Counted from the stretch's first letter, positions 1-8,574 are shown. The stretch is DNA of 28,803 bases from Flavobacteriaceae bacterium UBA2540 (GCA_002340765.1 DDMS01000002.1:1-28803), one strand, 5' to 3'. The notes: generated from the letters alone by a model not told the origin. Numbers and translations: made by a program.

Positions 1-19
1 CTAAAATATATTTTTTCAT
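1..19 (-). CDS. Start of an exported protein gene, cut by the window edge
   Basis: An ATG on the minus strand at 19-17 opens a frame reading MKKYIL before the window ends. It lies 20 nt downstream of the stop codon of the TonB-dependent receptor. The MKK plus hydrophobic start is typical of a signal peptide, and exported proteins or lipoproteins often follow receptor genes in Bacteroidota. Only six codons are visible, so the function cannot be named. The spacing suggests co-transcription with the receptor. It could be a chance ATG. Confidence 0.4.
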
Positions 20-39
20 ATTTTTGTTTTTTAAAATTT

Positions 40-2439
40 TTAATAATTAATTTTTATTTGAAGTTGAAAATTTCTTCCCAAATCATCTGCAAAAAATCGG
101 AGTCTATTCAAATAGTCTCTGTAAGATGTATTGAGAAGATTGTTAACGTTAATACTCACTTGGATTTTTGAATGTTTTCCCCAATCAAAATCCACAGTGT
201 TTTTGAAATGTAACAGATGAAATGCGTTTGGTGGTGTGCTAATATCCACTAAAACTGTACTATTAGTGGTTGCTATAAATTGCTCAAAATTAAAATCTGG
301 GAAACGATTTTGTCTTCCTACAAATTCGCTAATCAAAGCGCTTGAAAAATTTTTCCAATCCTCATTTTGATAGCGAATGGAGTTTCTCATTTGAAAAGGA
401 GGCATATCAATAATAGGCTCATTTTCTCTGGTGTCTTGTGCAAAAATGTAGGAAGTATTCAAGGAATAGAACCAATTTTCTGAAAATTGCTTTTGTAGAT
501 TCAAATCAAAACCTGTTAAAAAAGCATCTGTTTGACGATATTCCCATTTCGGAAAAGCTCCTCTTATGGTTTGTTCTGTGCCATTTGGCGCAATGAAAAT
601 ATAGTCTTTTAACAAGGTTGCATAGGTATCCAATTGCCAAGTGAAGGAGCTGTTTTCTCTTAAAAAGGAGACCGAAAATCGATTTGATTTTTCAGATTGT
701 AAGGTCAAAGAACCCAACTCAATACGTGCAGCTGAATGGTGCAAACCATCACTAAATAATTCAGAAATATTAGGTGGCCTTGTTGCCAATGTATAATTGA
801 ATAACAGCGAATTTTCTTCAGAAAGCGTTCTTTTTCCTCCTAAAGAAATCGCTAAATTGTGAAAATTCAACTTCGGATTTGTCAACAATTGGGTTCCTAA
901 ATCTTGAATCACCAATTCAGGAAACAAGACATCATATCCCAAAGCATTCCAACGACTCGTTTGATAAAACTTTTTTACATCGTAAAAATTATAGTCATAA
1001 CGCACTCCAAAATCTAAAGAAAGATTTTCTGAATATTGATGTTTGATCGTCGAATAAAAACCCACATCTATTTTCTGATAATCTGGAATTAAACGACGAA
1101 CACCCGTTGCAGGATTGGCAAAATTTTCTTGAAAACGGAACAATGTTCCTGTTTGAAAAGTCCATAAATCGTTGGCATCAAACAAAAAATCAGCTGTTGC
1201 AGAATGCGTTTTTAAATTCAAATCTACAGCTGGTATAAAACGATTCTCGCCAATTCTTCTGTCATATTCAAATCGTTGATTTTCTTGAAAATCATATTGC
1301 AACGTGAGTTTTCCCAAACCTTGAAAACGTTTAAAATAATTCACTTTGGCAATAAAATGATTGACTTCTTGTTTTGGATTGTTAATAGTGTAGCTAAAAT
1401 CCTTATGAATCAAAGGTTGTTGGCTATTTAAAGCATTGACTAAATCCTGAATTCCGCCAATATGTGAAGCTCCTAAAATTCCAATTTCACTAGAAATGGA
1501 ACTGATAAAAACGTTCCAACCAGTTTCAAAAGTTTTAATACCAGCGTTGATGGAAAACGCATAAGATTCAGAACCAGTATTTGTTAGATAATAATCAGGT
1601 GCTTTAAAATCTCCAAAACGTTTATAAGAAGCATTTACATCTACATAATACCCTTTTTTATAGGTTTTATGTAATGAAGTTGCCAAATTATATGCATTTC
1701 CATTGGTTTGAAATCCAGTAATGGTGTTTCCAAAAAGGGAATCGATTTTTACAGGATTTTTTGGATTCAATATCACAACTCCTCCAATTGCATCGCTTCC
1801 AAAAGCCAAAGCTCCAGCGCCTTTGATCACAGAAACGCTTTCTGAAGAATTCAAATCTACGTTTGGGGCATGTTCAATTCCCCATTCTTGGTCTTGCAAA
1901 CCCACACCATTGTTTATCACAATAATTCTGCTGCTATGCATGCCATTAATCATGGGTTTTACTATCGCATTTCCAGTATTTATTGACGAAACTCCTGCAA
2001 TTTCTTTCAAAGCATCACCCAAAGAACCTGAACTATAATTGTCTAACACTTTTTTAGACAACACTGTTTCAGAAATTGAAGATACTTTTTTTGGAGTTGT
2101 TTTTCCCAAAATAGAAACCTCTTCTAAGGCTTCTGAATGATGTTCCAACAGAAATTTTCCTTGATAATTTGCCTCAATAACGATTCTTTTTTCTGATGTT
2201 TTACAACCAATATGAGAAATAACAATTGTGATTTTTCCACCACAAACATTTCTGATCACAAAGTTTCCTTTGCTGTCAGTAACTGCAAATTTGTTGGTGT
2301 TTTTTATCTGAATTGTTGCGTTATCAATGCTTGTTCCATCATGAAAATCAATCACAGTTCCACGAAGTGTATACGTACAATTTTGACTGAATATCCAAAA
2401 GGAATTCAAACAAAAAAGCACGAAAATAATTTTTTTCAT
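40..2439 (-). CDS. TonB-dependent outer-membrane receptor
   Basis: A 799-residue TonB-dependent receptor that should import a ligand across the outer membrane using ExbBD-TonB energy. Residues 1-18 form a signal peptide (MKKIIFVLF...FS). Residues about 20-105 form a carboxypeptidase-regulatory-like beta domain (the GTVIDFHDGTSIDNATI region), usual in Bacteroidota receptors. The plug follows at about 115-225, with GDALKEIAGVSS, a segment reading GMHSSRIIVINNGV and the SVSVIKGAGALAFGSDAIGG block. The rest is a beta barrel ending in aromatic FQLQIKINY, a normal outer-membrane insertion end. Length is normal for a full receptor and there is no SusD partner nearby, so a glycan system is unlikely. 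The small His/Cys-rich protein encoded 33 nt upstream makes a metal or metal-chelate ligand plausible, but this is inference and the substrate is unknown. Confidence 0.93.
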   Translation of the reverse strand: MKKIIFVLFCLNSFWIFSQNCTYTLRGTVIDFHDGTSIDNATIQIKNTNKFAVTDSKGNFVIRNVCGGKITIVISHIGCKTSEKRIVIEANYQGKFLLEHHSEALEEVSILGKTTPKKVSSISETVLSKKVLDNYSSGSLGDALKEIAGVSSINTGNAIVKPMINGMHSSRIIVINNGVGLQDQEWGIEHAPNVDLNSSESVSVIKGAGALAFGSDAIGGVVILNPKNPVKIDSLFGNTITGFQTNGNAYNLATSLHKTYKKGYYVDVNASYKRFGDFKAPDYYLTNTGSESYAFSINAGIKTFETGWNVFISSISSEIGILGASHIGGIQDLVNALNSQQPLIHKDFSYTINNPKQEVNHFIAKVNYFKRFQGLGKLTLQYDFQENQRFEYDRRIGENRFIPAVDLNLKTHSATADFLFDANDLWTFQTGTLFRFQENFANPATGVRRLIPDYQKIDVGFYSTIKHQYSENLSLDFGVRYDYNFYDVKKFYQTSRWNALGYDVLFPELVIQDLGTQLLTNPKLNFHNLAISLGGKRTLSEENSLLFNYTLATRPPNISELFSDGLHHSAARIELGSLTLQSEKSNRFSVSFLRENSSFTWQLDTYATLLKDYIFIAPNGTEQTIRGAFPKWEYRQTDAFLTGFDLNLQKQFSENWFYSLNTSYIFAQDTRENEPIIDMPPFQMRNSIRYQNEDWKNFSSALISEFVGRQNRFPDFNFEQFIATTNSTVLVDISTPPNAFHLLHFKNTVDFDWGKHSKIQVSINVNNLLNTSYRDYLNRLRFFADDLGRNFQLQIKINY

Positions 2440-2472
2440 CTGTTTGTTTTAGTTTGAAATAAAGCGAATACT

Positions 2473-2805
2473 TTAGGTCAAACTAGGGGGTCCTCTTAGA
2501 AAAAAAGTTGCTTTGTGTGAAGCAATAAAAGCAACGTTATAGGTGTGATTTTTTTCTAAAAAAGTAGGTATTTCAACAACTTCATAAACGAAATTATTGC
2601 TGTAATTGAATGAATTGATGTTGTAATTTAAAAAATCACAGTCATCATTGAGTTGATGAATATGACTTTCAATTTTACTACTACAAACTGAGTGTTCATG
2701 GTCTTCAAAAATGTGCTGTAATTTTACCGCAAAAGGCAATAACAGCGCAAAAATTAAAATCGCACTGAATGTTTTTACCAACAAATATTTTGCGTAAGAC
2801 ATCAT
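2473..2805 (-). CDS. Small His/Cys-rich envelope protein upstream of the receptor
   Basis: A 110-residue protein of no named family that I can assign. Residues about 8-28 are a hydrophobic signal or anchor helix. Next comes a cluster with spacing H-x4-H-x-H-x2-C, then H-x-H and a further Cys, all within residues 31-56 (QHIFEDHEHSVC, ESHIHQLNDDC). The end reads FLRGPPSLT, and an RGPP-type tail is a pattern I associate with short proteins encoded beside flavobacterial receptors. The His/Cys cluster would suit binding of zinc, copper or a similar metal in the periplasm. The gene starts the receptor operon, with 33 nt between its stop and the receptor start. Two adjacent ATG codons (2803-2805 and 2800-2802) are possible starts. 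Function is inferred only. Confidence 0.75.
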   Translation of the reverse strand: MMSYAKYLLVKTFSAILIFALLLPFAVKLQHIFEDHEHSVCSSKIESHIHQLNDDCDFLNYNINSFNYSNNFVYEVVEIPTFLEKNHTYNVAFIASHKATFFLRGPPSLT

Positions 2806-2823
2806 TTTTTAAAGAAATCACTG

Positions 2824-2857
2824 CAAATATAAATGAAAACTAGTGTAAATCTCCAAA
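2824..2857 (-). promoter_or_regulatory. Bacteroidota-type promoter of the small-protein/receptor operon
   Basis: Read on the minus strand, TTTG (2857-2854) is followed after 22 bp by TATATTTG (2831-2824), matching the Bacteroidota sigma-A consensus TAnnTTTG. Transcription would begin about 10 nt before the ATG at 2805, giving a very short leader. This is a motif match only. Confidence 0.5.
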
Positions 2858-2886
2858 GATTGTTACTTTTAACGAAATTATAGCAG

Positions 2887-4170
2887 ATGAATTCATTGAA
2901 AAGAAAGGATATTTGGATTAGTGGTTTTGCGTTGTTTTCATTATTTTTTGGTGCAGGAAATTTGATTTTACCATCGTCATTAGGCGTAAAATCTGGTTCA
3001 ACTTGGTGGATCGTTTTATTAGGATTTGCAATCACTGCTGTTGTGATTCCAATTTTATCCATTTTTGCACATGCCAAATTGCAAGGAACTTTGTATGATT
3101 TTGGCAAAAAAGTGTCTCCAATTTTCAGCACCGTTTTTTGTTTTTTTATCTATGCAATAGCCATTGCAATTCCTGGACCAAGAACAGCTGCAGTGACTCA
3201 TGAAATGTCTGTACAGCCTTTTTTTGATGTAAGTCCTTTATTGACAAGTAGTATTTATTTTGGATTGGTGTTTTTTTTCGCCATCAATCGTTCAAAAATT
3301 ATCGATGTTATTGGAAAGTTTTTGACGCCCATCATTGTATTTATTTTACTGATAATCATTTTCTTGGCTATTTTTTATCCGCCAGAAAATGGGCTTTTTC
3401 CAATAGTTGAAAATCCATTTGTGGACGGAATTTTAGAAGGCTATCAAACTTTTGATGCGATTGCAGGCGTTGTTGTTGGCGCAGTAATTATCATTTCGTT
3501 AAATATGGGAAATCAATACACTTTTGAAGCAAAACAAGCATTGATAAAAAAATCGGGAATCATTGCTGGTGTTGGATTGTTATTGATTTATGGCGGACTT
3601 ATTCTATCAGGGTTTTTATTTAGCGCAACATTTCCTGAAAACGCTTCAAGAATCGACATTTTAACCAGTTTAAGTTTGCAAACTTTGGGTGATTTTGGAA
3701 GAATTTTATTAAGTGTTTTGGTTGCGTTGGCTTGTTTTACGACTGCAGTTGGCGTTGTTACAGGTTGTGCAGATTACATCAAAGGAATTTGCAAAAACTC
3801 ACAAAAAGCGTTTATGATGACAGCTGCCATTTGCGCAATTATTGGGATTTTAGTAGGAAGTTTTCAAGTTGATTTTATCATCATTTTGGCAGTGCCAGCG
3901 TTGATGTTTGTGTATCCAATAACAATTGTGTTGATTTTACTGAATGTTGTTCCTGAAAAATTAGCCTCTGCATTCGTTTTTAAAGCAGTTGTTTTGGTCA
4001 CTTTTATGTTCAGTATTCCTGATTTTTTAGGTTTTATAATTTCAGAAGAGTATTTGATTGGTATTAAAAATTGGATTCCTTTTGCGAAGTTTAATTTGGG
4101 TTGGGTGTTGCCTGCTTTTTTGGTGTTTGTTTTGGGAAATTTATTTCAAAAACCTATAAATTCTCTTTAA
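2887..4170 (+). CDS. brnQ: Branched-chain amino acid carrier (BrnQ/LIVCS family)
   Basis: A 427-residue polytopic membrane protein of the LIVCS family, which couples sodium entry to uptake of leucine, isoleucine and valine across the inner membrane. The family N-terminus is clear: GFALFSLFFGAGNLILPSSLG at about residues 12-32, followed by about 12 hydrophobic helices. The segments AIAIPGPRTAAVTHEM (near 95) and GYQTFDAIAGVVVG (near 185) are also typical. Length matches the family (about 420-450). The gene is divergent from the receptor operon, with an 81-bp gap shared by both promoters. A weak TACTTTTA (mismatch in the last base) lies about 20 nt before the start. The neighbouring carotenoid genes have their own promoter, so no operon is implied. 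Confidence 0.93.
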   Translation: MNSLKRKDIWISGFALFSLFFGAGNLILPSSLGVKSGSTWWIVLLGFAITAVVIPILSIFAHAKLQGTLYDFGKKVSPIFSTVFCFFIYAIAIAIPGPRTAAVTHEMSVQPFFDVSPLLTSSIYFGLVFFFAINRSKIIDVIGKFLTPIIVFILLIIIFLAIFYPPENGLFPIVENPFVDGILEGYQTFDAIAGVVVGAVIIISLNMGNQYTFEAKQALIKKSGIIAGVGLLLIYGGLILSGFLFSATFPENASRIDILTSLSLQTLGDFGRILLSVLVALACFTTAVGVVTGCADYIKGICKNSQKAFMMTAAICAIIGILVGSFQVDFIIILAVPALMFVYPITIVLILLNVVPEKLASAFVFKAVVLVTFMFSIPDFLGFIISEEYLIGIKNWIPFAKFNLGWVLPAFLVFVLGNLFQKPINSL

Positions 4171-4210
4171 AAAACTCATAAAATATGTAATTAATGTCTT
4201 TCTAATATAT

Positions 4211-4218
4211 TACTTTTG
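4211..4218 (+). promoter_or_regulatory. -7 element for the carotenoid gene pair
   Basis: TACTTTTG matches the Bacteroidota -7 consensus exactly and lies 32 nt before the desaturase ATG. I see no good TTTG at the usual 19-21 bp upstream, so the -33 box is weak or absent. Confidence 0.4.
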
Positions 4219-4250
4219 TTGAATATATTTAGAGATATTCTAAACAAAAA

Positions 4251-5735
4251 ATGAACACTATTCAAACGAATAAAAAAGCAGTTGTCATAGGTGCTGGAAT
4301 TGCCGGAATTGCAAGCGCCATTCGTTTACAGTTAAAAGGATTTGAGGTAACTGTTTATGAGAAAAATCCCTATCCAGGAGGAAAATTATCCGTTTTTCAG
4401 TTAGGAGATTATCGTTTTGATGCAGGCCCTTCATTGTTCACGATGCCTCAATTTGTGGAGGAATTATTTTCGTTGGCAGGAAAAAAAACAGCCAATTATT
4501 TTGAATATGTAAAGCATCCAACTTCATGCAAGTATTTTTGGCAAGATGGCACACAATTGCATGCAGAAAGTGATGTTCAAAAGTTTGCCGAAAAAGTACA
4601 GGAAACTTTTCAAATTGAAGAAGATGTTATTGTGAAAAAGTTGCAAAAAGCGGCTTTTATCAATGAAACAATTGGTGATTTATTTTTAGAGCAAAGTTTG
4701 CATCAACCCTCCAATTTTTTCAATTTGAAAACATTGAAATCAATACTGAAAATTAGAAAATTTGATCTTGATAAAACGCTTCATCAAGCAAATCAAAAGG
4801 ATATAAAACATCCAAAAATGGTGCAATTATTTGATAGATTTGCTACTTATAACGGTTCAAATCCCTACAAAACCCCAGGAATTATGGGGATTATTCCTCA
4901 TTATGAACACAATGTAGGTACTTTTTTCCCCACAAAAGGAATGAACAGTATTACTACTTCTTTGGTACAATTGGCTGAGGATTTAGGTGTAAAATTCCAG
5001 TATAATGAAATCGTAAAAGAAATTATTTTAGACAAATCTCAAAAGAAAGTGTTGGGAATTGAGACCGAAAACGGAAAAATATTGGCTGATGTTGTTTTTA
5101 GCAACATGGATATTTATTTTACCTATCATCAATTATTGCCAAGTTTTCCAAAACCAATAAAAACACTTTTGCAAGAAAGATCAAGTTCTGCCATTGTTTT
5201 TTACTGGGGGATTCGTAAAGAATTCAAAGAATTGGACTTGCACAATATTTTTTTCGCTGAAGATTATAAAGCGGAATTTGAGGCAATTTTTGAACAAAAA
5301 ACAATGTATAAAGACCCCACAATTTACATCAATATTTCGTCAAAAATTTGCAAAGATGATGCTCCAAATCAATCAGAAAATTGGTTTGTAATGGTAAATG
5401 CACCAGCGAATGTTGGACAAAATTGGGGGGAATTGGTTGCAAATACCAAGAAAAATATCATCGAAAAATTGAACGCTCATTTCAAAATGGACATTGAATC
5501 TTTGATTGAATGTGAGGAAATTTTAGACCCAAAAACCATTGAAAGCAAAACATCTTCTTATCAAGGTTCGTTGTATGGAACAAGTAGCAATTCAAAATTT
5601 TCAGCTTTTTTGAGACATCCAAATTTTAAAAAAAATATCAAAGGATTGTATTTTGTTGGTGGAAGTGTGCATCCTGGAGGAGGAATTCCTTTGTGTTTAT
5701 TAAGTGCTAAAATTGCGACAAATCATGTTTCGTAA
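4251..5735 (+). CDS. crtD: CrtI-family carotenoid desaturase, probably CrtD-like
   Basis: A 494-residue FAD-dependent carotenoid desaturase of the phytoene desaturase family. The N-terminal dinucleotide fold is seen at residues 10-45 (VVIGAGIAGIASAIRL then VYEKNPYPGGKLSVF). The family's C-terminal FAD signature is at about 470-490 (YFVGGSVHPGGGIPLCLLSA). No phytoene synthase (crtB) gene is adjacent. Instead the next gene, overlapping by 11 bp, is CruF-like. In flavobacteria that make monocyclic carotenoids such as myxol or saproxanthin, a 1',2'-hydratase (CruF) works just before a 3',4'-desaturase (CrtD), so this pairing argues for CrtD over the phytoene-desaturating CrtI. The family is certain and the exact step is inferred from context. 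Confidence 0.85.
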   Translation: MNTIQTNKKAVVIGAGIAGIASAIRLQLKGFEVTVYEKNPYPGGKLSVFQLGDYRFDAGPSLFTMPQFVEELFSLAGKKTANYFEYVKHPTSCKYFWQDGTQLHAESDVQKFAEKVQETFQIEEDVIVKKLQKAAFINETIGDLFLEQSLHQPSNFFNLKTLKSILKIRKFDLDKTLHQANQKDIKHPKMVQLFDRFATYNGSNPYKTPGIMGIIPHYEHNVGTFFPTKGMNSITTSLVQLAEDLGVKFQYNEIVKEIILDKSQKKVLGIETENGKILADVVFSNMDIYFTYHQLLPSFPKPIKTLLQERSSSAIVFYWGIRKEFKELDLHNIFFAEDYKAEFEAIFEQKTMYKDPTIYINISSKICKDDAPNQSENWFVMVNAPANVGQNWGELVANTKKNIIEKLNAHFKMDIESLIECEEILDPKTIESKTSSYQGSLYGTSSNSKFSAFLRHPNFKKNIKGLYFVGGSVHPGGGIPLCLLSAKIATNHVS

Positions 5736-6369
5736 ACTCAATATCACTAAAATTCAATTTTCTATCATTCTGTTGATTTTAATTTACCTTACAGGTTTTA
5801 TTGGAATTGTTGCAAGCAAAAATCCCATTGATTTTTTGTCTTTAACTCCTTTAAATTTGGGAATTAGCGCAATTTTATTATTCATCAATCATCAAAAAGG
5901 ATTTCAAAATCAGGTATTTATTTTTATTTTGATTGGCATTCTTGCCTATTTTATTGAAGTTTTAGGCGTAAATACAGGTGTCATTTTTGGAGAATATGCT
6001 TATGGAAAAACGTTAGGATGGAAAATCTTTAATACGCCGTTAATGATTGGTGTTAATTGGATTTTATTAACCTATGCAACGGTTTATTCCTTAGAAAAGC
6101 TCATTCAAACGAAATGGATTTTGGCACTTTGCTCAAGTCTAGTTTTGGTTACACTCGATTTTTTAATTGAACCAATTGCAATTACCTATGATTTTTGGAC
6201 ATGGACAAATGCTCAAATTCCCATTCAAAATTATGTTGCTTGGTATTTTATTGCAGTAGTTTTTTGTTTTGCATTGGCTCAATTTAAAAAAGATTCTTTC
6301 AATACCTTTGCACCCTATTTATTGGTAATACAGTTTTTGTTTTTTGGGATTTTAAATTTTATTTCATAA
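5725..6369 (+). CDS. cruF: CruF-like carotenoid 1',2'-hydratase (DUF422)
   Basis: A polytopic membrane protein of about 214 residues of the carotenoid biosynthesis protein family (DUF422/CruF). CruF adds water to the psi end of gamma-carotene-type carotenoids. About seven hydrophobic segments are visible. Family motifs are FIEVLGVNTGVIFGEYAYG near residue 80, DFLIEPIAITYDFWTW near 148-163 and NYVAWY shortly after. I start it at the ATG at 5725, which overlaps the end of the desaturase gene by 11 bp, suggesting translational coupling. A GTG at 5704 in the same frame would add seven residues (MLKLRQI) read from the conserved end of the preceding gene and is less likely. The product should act in the membrane together with CrtD. 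Confidence 0.85.
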   Translation: MFRKLNITKIQFSIILLILIYLTGFIGIVASKNPIDFLSLTPLNLGISAILLFINHQKGFQNQVFIFILIGILAYFIEVLGVNTGVIFGEYAYGKTLGWKIFNTPLMIGVNWILLTYATVYSLEKLIQTKWILALCSSLVLVTLDFLIEPIAITYDFWTWTNAQIPIQNYVAWYFIAVVFCFALAQFKKDSFNTFAPYLLVIQFLFFGILNFIS

Positions 6370-6435
6370 TCTTTTTTTAAAAATTCATTAACACCCCAAT
6401 TTATTTTAAATAAAGCCTTCAATAAATAAAAAACG

Positions 6436-6443
6436 TATTTTTG
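6436..6443 (+). promoter_or_regulatory. -7 element before the alpha/beta hydrolase gene
   Basis: TATTTTTG matches TAnnTTTG exactly and lies 23 nt before the proposed TTG start at 6467. No clear -33 TTTG is present 19-21 bp upstream. Confidence 0.4.
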
Positions 6444-6466
6444 TTTTTTTAAATGGAAAATAAAGC

Positions 6467-7264
6467 TTGTTAAATTACTACATATATCCTAATTCCATTT
6501 CTAATGAATGGGTGACTTTTGTGCATGGTGCAGGAGGAAGTAGTTCTATTTGGTATAAACAAGTGCGCGATTTTAAAAAAGAATTCAATGTGTTGATTTT
6601 GGATTTGCGCGGTCATGGAAATAGCAAACCAACCTTGAAAGATACGTTCAATCCAAAATATACTTTTGATTCAATCACAAATGATATTGTGGAAGTTATT
6701 GAACATTTAAAAATCCAAAAATCACATTTTATAGGCATTTCTTTAGGAACCATTTTGATTCGAAATTTGGCAGAAAAAAGACCAGAATTGGTGAAAAGCA
6801 TGATTATGGGTGGTGCCATTATCAAATTAAATTTTCGTTCTCAAATGTTGATGAAAATTGGTGCTATTTTTAAATCTGTTGTGCCATATATGGTCCTGTA
6901 TAAGTTGTTTGCATTTATCATTATGCCAAAGAAAAACCACAAAAAATCACGATTATTGTTCGTTAATGAAGCTAAAAAATTATATCAAAAAGAGTTTATA
7001 CGTTGGTTTAAATTAACCGCAGAAATCAACCCTTTATTGCGATTTTTCAGAGCAAAAGATATTAAAATCCCTACTTTTTATATTATGGGTGCTGAAGATC
7101 ATTTGTTTTTAACGTCTATCAAAAATATTGTTTCACAACATGTGACTTCTACACTTTTTGTGGTGGACAATTGTGGACATGTTGTCAATGTGGAACAGCC
7201 AGAAACGTTCAATTTTCAAACAATTCGCTTTATCAATTCTTTGGCTAAAAAAAGTGAGCTTTAA
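6467..7264 (+). CDS. Alpha/beta hydrolase
   Basis: A 265-residue cytoplasmic alpha/beta-hydrolase. The oxyanion-hole segment HGAGGSSS is at residues 20-27, the nucleophile elbow GISLG puts the catalytic Ser at residue 92, the acid is probably Asp in GAEDH (near 210), and the His is in NCGHVVNVEQP (near 238). Substrate is unknown. It could be an esterase, lipase-like or ring-cleavage hydrolase. The start chosen is TTG, because the protein fits the domain from MLNYY onward. The nearest ATG, at 6453, is in another frame and gives only six codons (MENKAC) ending at 6473, across the TTG. The gene is convergent with the pepP gene downstream. Confidence 0.85.
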   Translation: MLNYYIYPNSISNEWVTFVHGAGGSSSIWYKQVRDFKKEFNVLILDLRGHGNSKPTLKDTFNPKYTFDSITNDIVEVIEHLKIQKSHFIGISLGTILIRNLAEKRPELVKSMIMGGAIIKLNFRSQMLMKIGAIFKSVVPYMVLYKLFAFIIMPKKNHKKSRLLFVNEAKKLYQKEFIRWFKLTAEINPLLRFFRAKDIKIPTFYIMGAEDHLFLTSIKNIVSQHVTSTLFVVDNCGHVVNVEQPETFNFQTIRFINSLAKKSEL

Positions 7265-7277
7265 AACCCACTTTTTT
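7248..7277. terminator. Bidirectional terminator-like hairpin
   Basis: AAAAAAGTG (7248-7256) pairs with CACTTTTTT (7269-7277) around a 12-nt loop. It gives a T-run on both strands between the convergent hydrolase and aminopeptidase genes. It overlaps the hydrolase stop codon. The stem has only three GC pairs, so strength is uncertain. Confidence 0.4.
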
Positions 7278-7281
7278 GTAT

Positions 7282-8574
7282 TTATTGATTCATCAAATCC
7301 TCAATTTGTTCCAATTCAATAGGAATATTTTTCATCAAATTGAAAGGTTCGCCTCTTTCTTGAATTACTACATCATCTTCTAAACGAATGCCAAAACCTT
7401 CTTGCGGAATATAAATTCCAGGCTCAACAGTGAACACCATATTCGCTTTCATAGGTTCATATAACAAACCATAATCATGCGTATCTAAACCAATATGATG
7501 GCTTGTTCCGTGCATAAAGTATTTTTTATACGCTGGCCATTTTGGGTCTTCATTTTGGACGTCAGCTTTGTCAATCAAACCTAATTTCAACAATTCTGAA
7601 GTCATAATTTTTCCAACTTCTATGTGATATTCTTTCCAAAAATTTCCGGGAATTAATAGTTTTGTAGCTTCTTTTTTCACGTGATTTACCGCCTTGTAAA
7701 CCGCTTTTTGTCTTTCAGTAAATCGACCAGAAACAGGAATTGTTCTTGTTAAATCACTTTTATAATTCGCATATTCAGCAGCAACATCTAGTAACAATAA
7801 TTCTCCTGCTTTGCATTGCTGATTATTTTCAATATAATGCAAAACGTTTGCGTTGTTTCCTGAGGCAATAATGGGTGTGTACGCAAATCCTTTAGAGCGA
7901 TTTCTGATGAATTCATGAATCAATTCTGCCTCTACTTCATATTCCCAAACATCAGGTTTTACAAAATGTAACAATCTGCGAAATCCTTTTTCGGTAATAT
8001 CACAAGCTCGTTGCATCAAATCCAATTCAATAGCATCTTTTACAGAACGTAAACGTTGTAAAATTGGGTTACTTTTCGCTACAGAATGCGAAGGATATTT
8101 TGCCAATAACGATTTTGTAAAGCGATCTTCACGAGTTTCTGTTTCTATTTTTGCTCTGTAATGTTCGTTGGTATTGATGTAAAAAGTGTCGCAATAAGAA
8201 GCCATTTCAAACAATACTTTTTCCAATTCTTGCAGCCAAAAAACGGGTTTAATTCCAGAAATTGCAAAAGCAGTTTCTTTAGATAATTTTTCACCTTCCC
8301 AAATAACAATATGATCATTGGTTTCTCTAACGAAAAGCACTTCACGCAATTCATGATTTGGACAATCAGGAAATAATAATAAGACACTTTCCTCTTGGTC
8401 AACGCCACTCAAATAAAAAATATCTCTGTGCTGTTCAAAAGGCATGGTACCATCAGCACTTGTTGGATAAATATCATTAGAATTAAAAATCGCCAAACTA
8501 TTTGGCTTCATTTGCGAAGCAAAGTCTTTACGATTTTTGATAAAAAGTGCGGAGTTTATGGCTTGGTATTTCAT
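7282..8574 (-). CDS. pepP: Xaa-Pro aminopeptidase (aminopeptidase P, M24B)
   Basis: A 430-residue metallopeptidase that removes an N-terminal residue preceding proline. The N-terminal aminopeptidase-P domain (about 1-140) contains YLSGVDQEESVLLLFPD. The C-terminal pita-bread domain carries the dimetal ligands: Asp in LLLDVAAEYANYKSDLTR (both Asp, near 262 and 273), His in HGTSHHIGLDTHD (near 355), Glu in FTVEPGIYIP and Glu in RLEDDVVI near 405. Length is as usual for the family (about 430-440). A single-gene unit: TACCTTTG on the minus strand at 8601-8594 matches a -7 box and gives a leader of only about 12 nt. The product is probably cytoplasmic, as no signal peptide is seen. Confidence 0.94.
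   Translation of the reverse strand: MKYQAINSALFIKNRKDFASQMKPNSLAIFNSNDIYPTSADGTMPFEQHRDIFYLSGVDQEESVLLLFPDCPNHELREVLFVRETNDHIVIWEGEKLSKETAFAISGIKPVFWLQELEKVLFEMASYCDTFYINTNEHYRAKIETETREDRFTKSLLAKYPSHSVAKSNPILQRLRSVKDAIELDLMQRACDITEKGFRRLLHFVKPDVWEYEVEAELIHEFIRNRSKGFAYTPIIASGNNANVLHYIENNQQCKAGELLLLDVAAEYANYKSDLTRTIPVSGRFTERQKAVYKAVNHVKKEATKLLIPGNFWKEYHIEVGKIMTSELLKLGLIDKADVQNEDPKWPAYKKYFMHGTSHHIGLDTHDYGLLYEPMKANMVFTVEPGIYIPQEGFGIRLEDDVVIQERGEPFNLMKNIPIELEQIEDLMNQ

Noticed and set aside
1721..2038. Open frame on the plus strand inside the TonB-receptor gene
   Set aside because: It is antisense to a well-supported receptor gene, has no recognisable domain, and its open reading reflects the codon bias of the opposite strand.
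2802..3131. 109-codon minus-strand frame overlapping brnQ
   Set aside because: It lies over the conserved start of the BrnQ frame and has no family features. brnQ is far better supported.
5704..5724. GTG start for the CruF-like gene at 5704
   Set aside because: It would add residues translated from the conserved end of the desaturase gene; the ATG at 5725 is simpler and gives a normal N-terminus.
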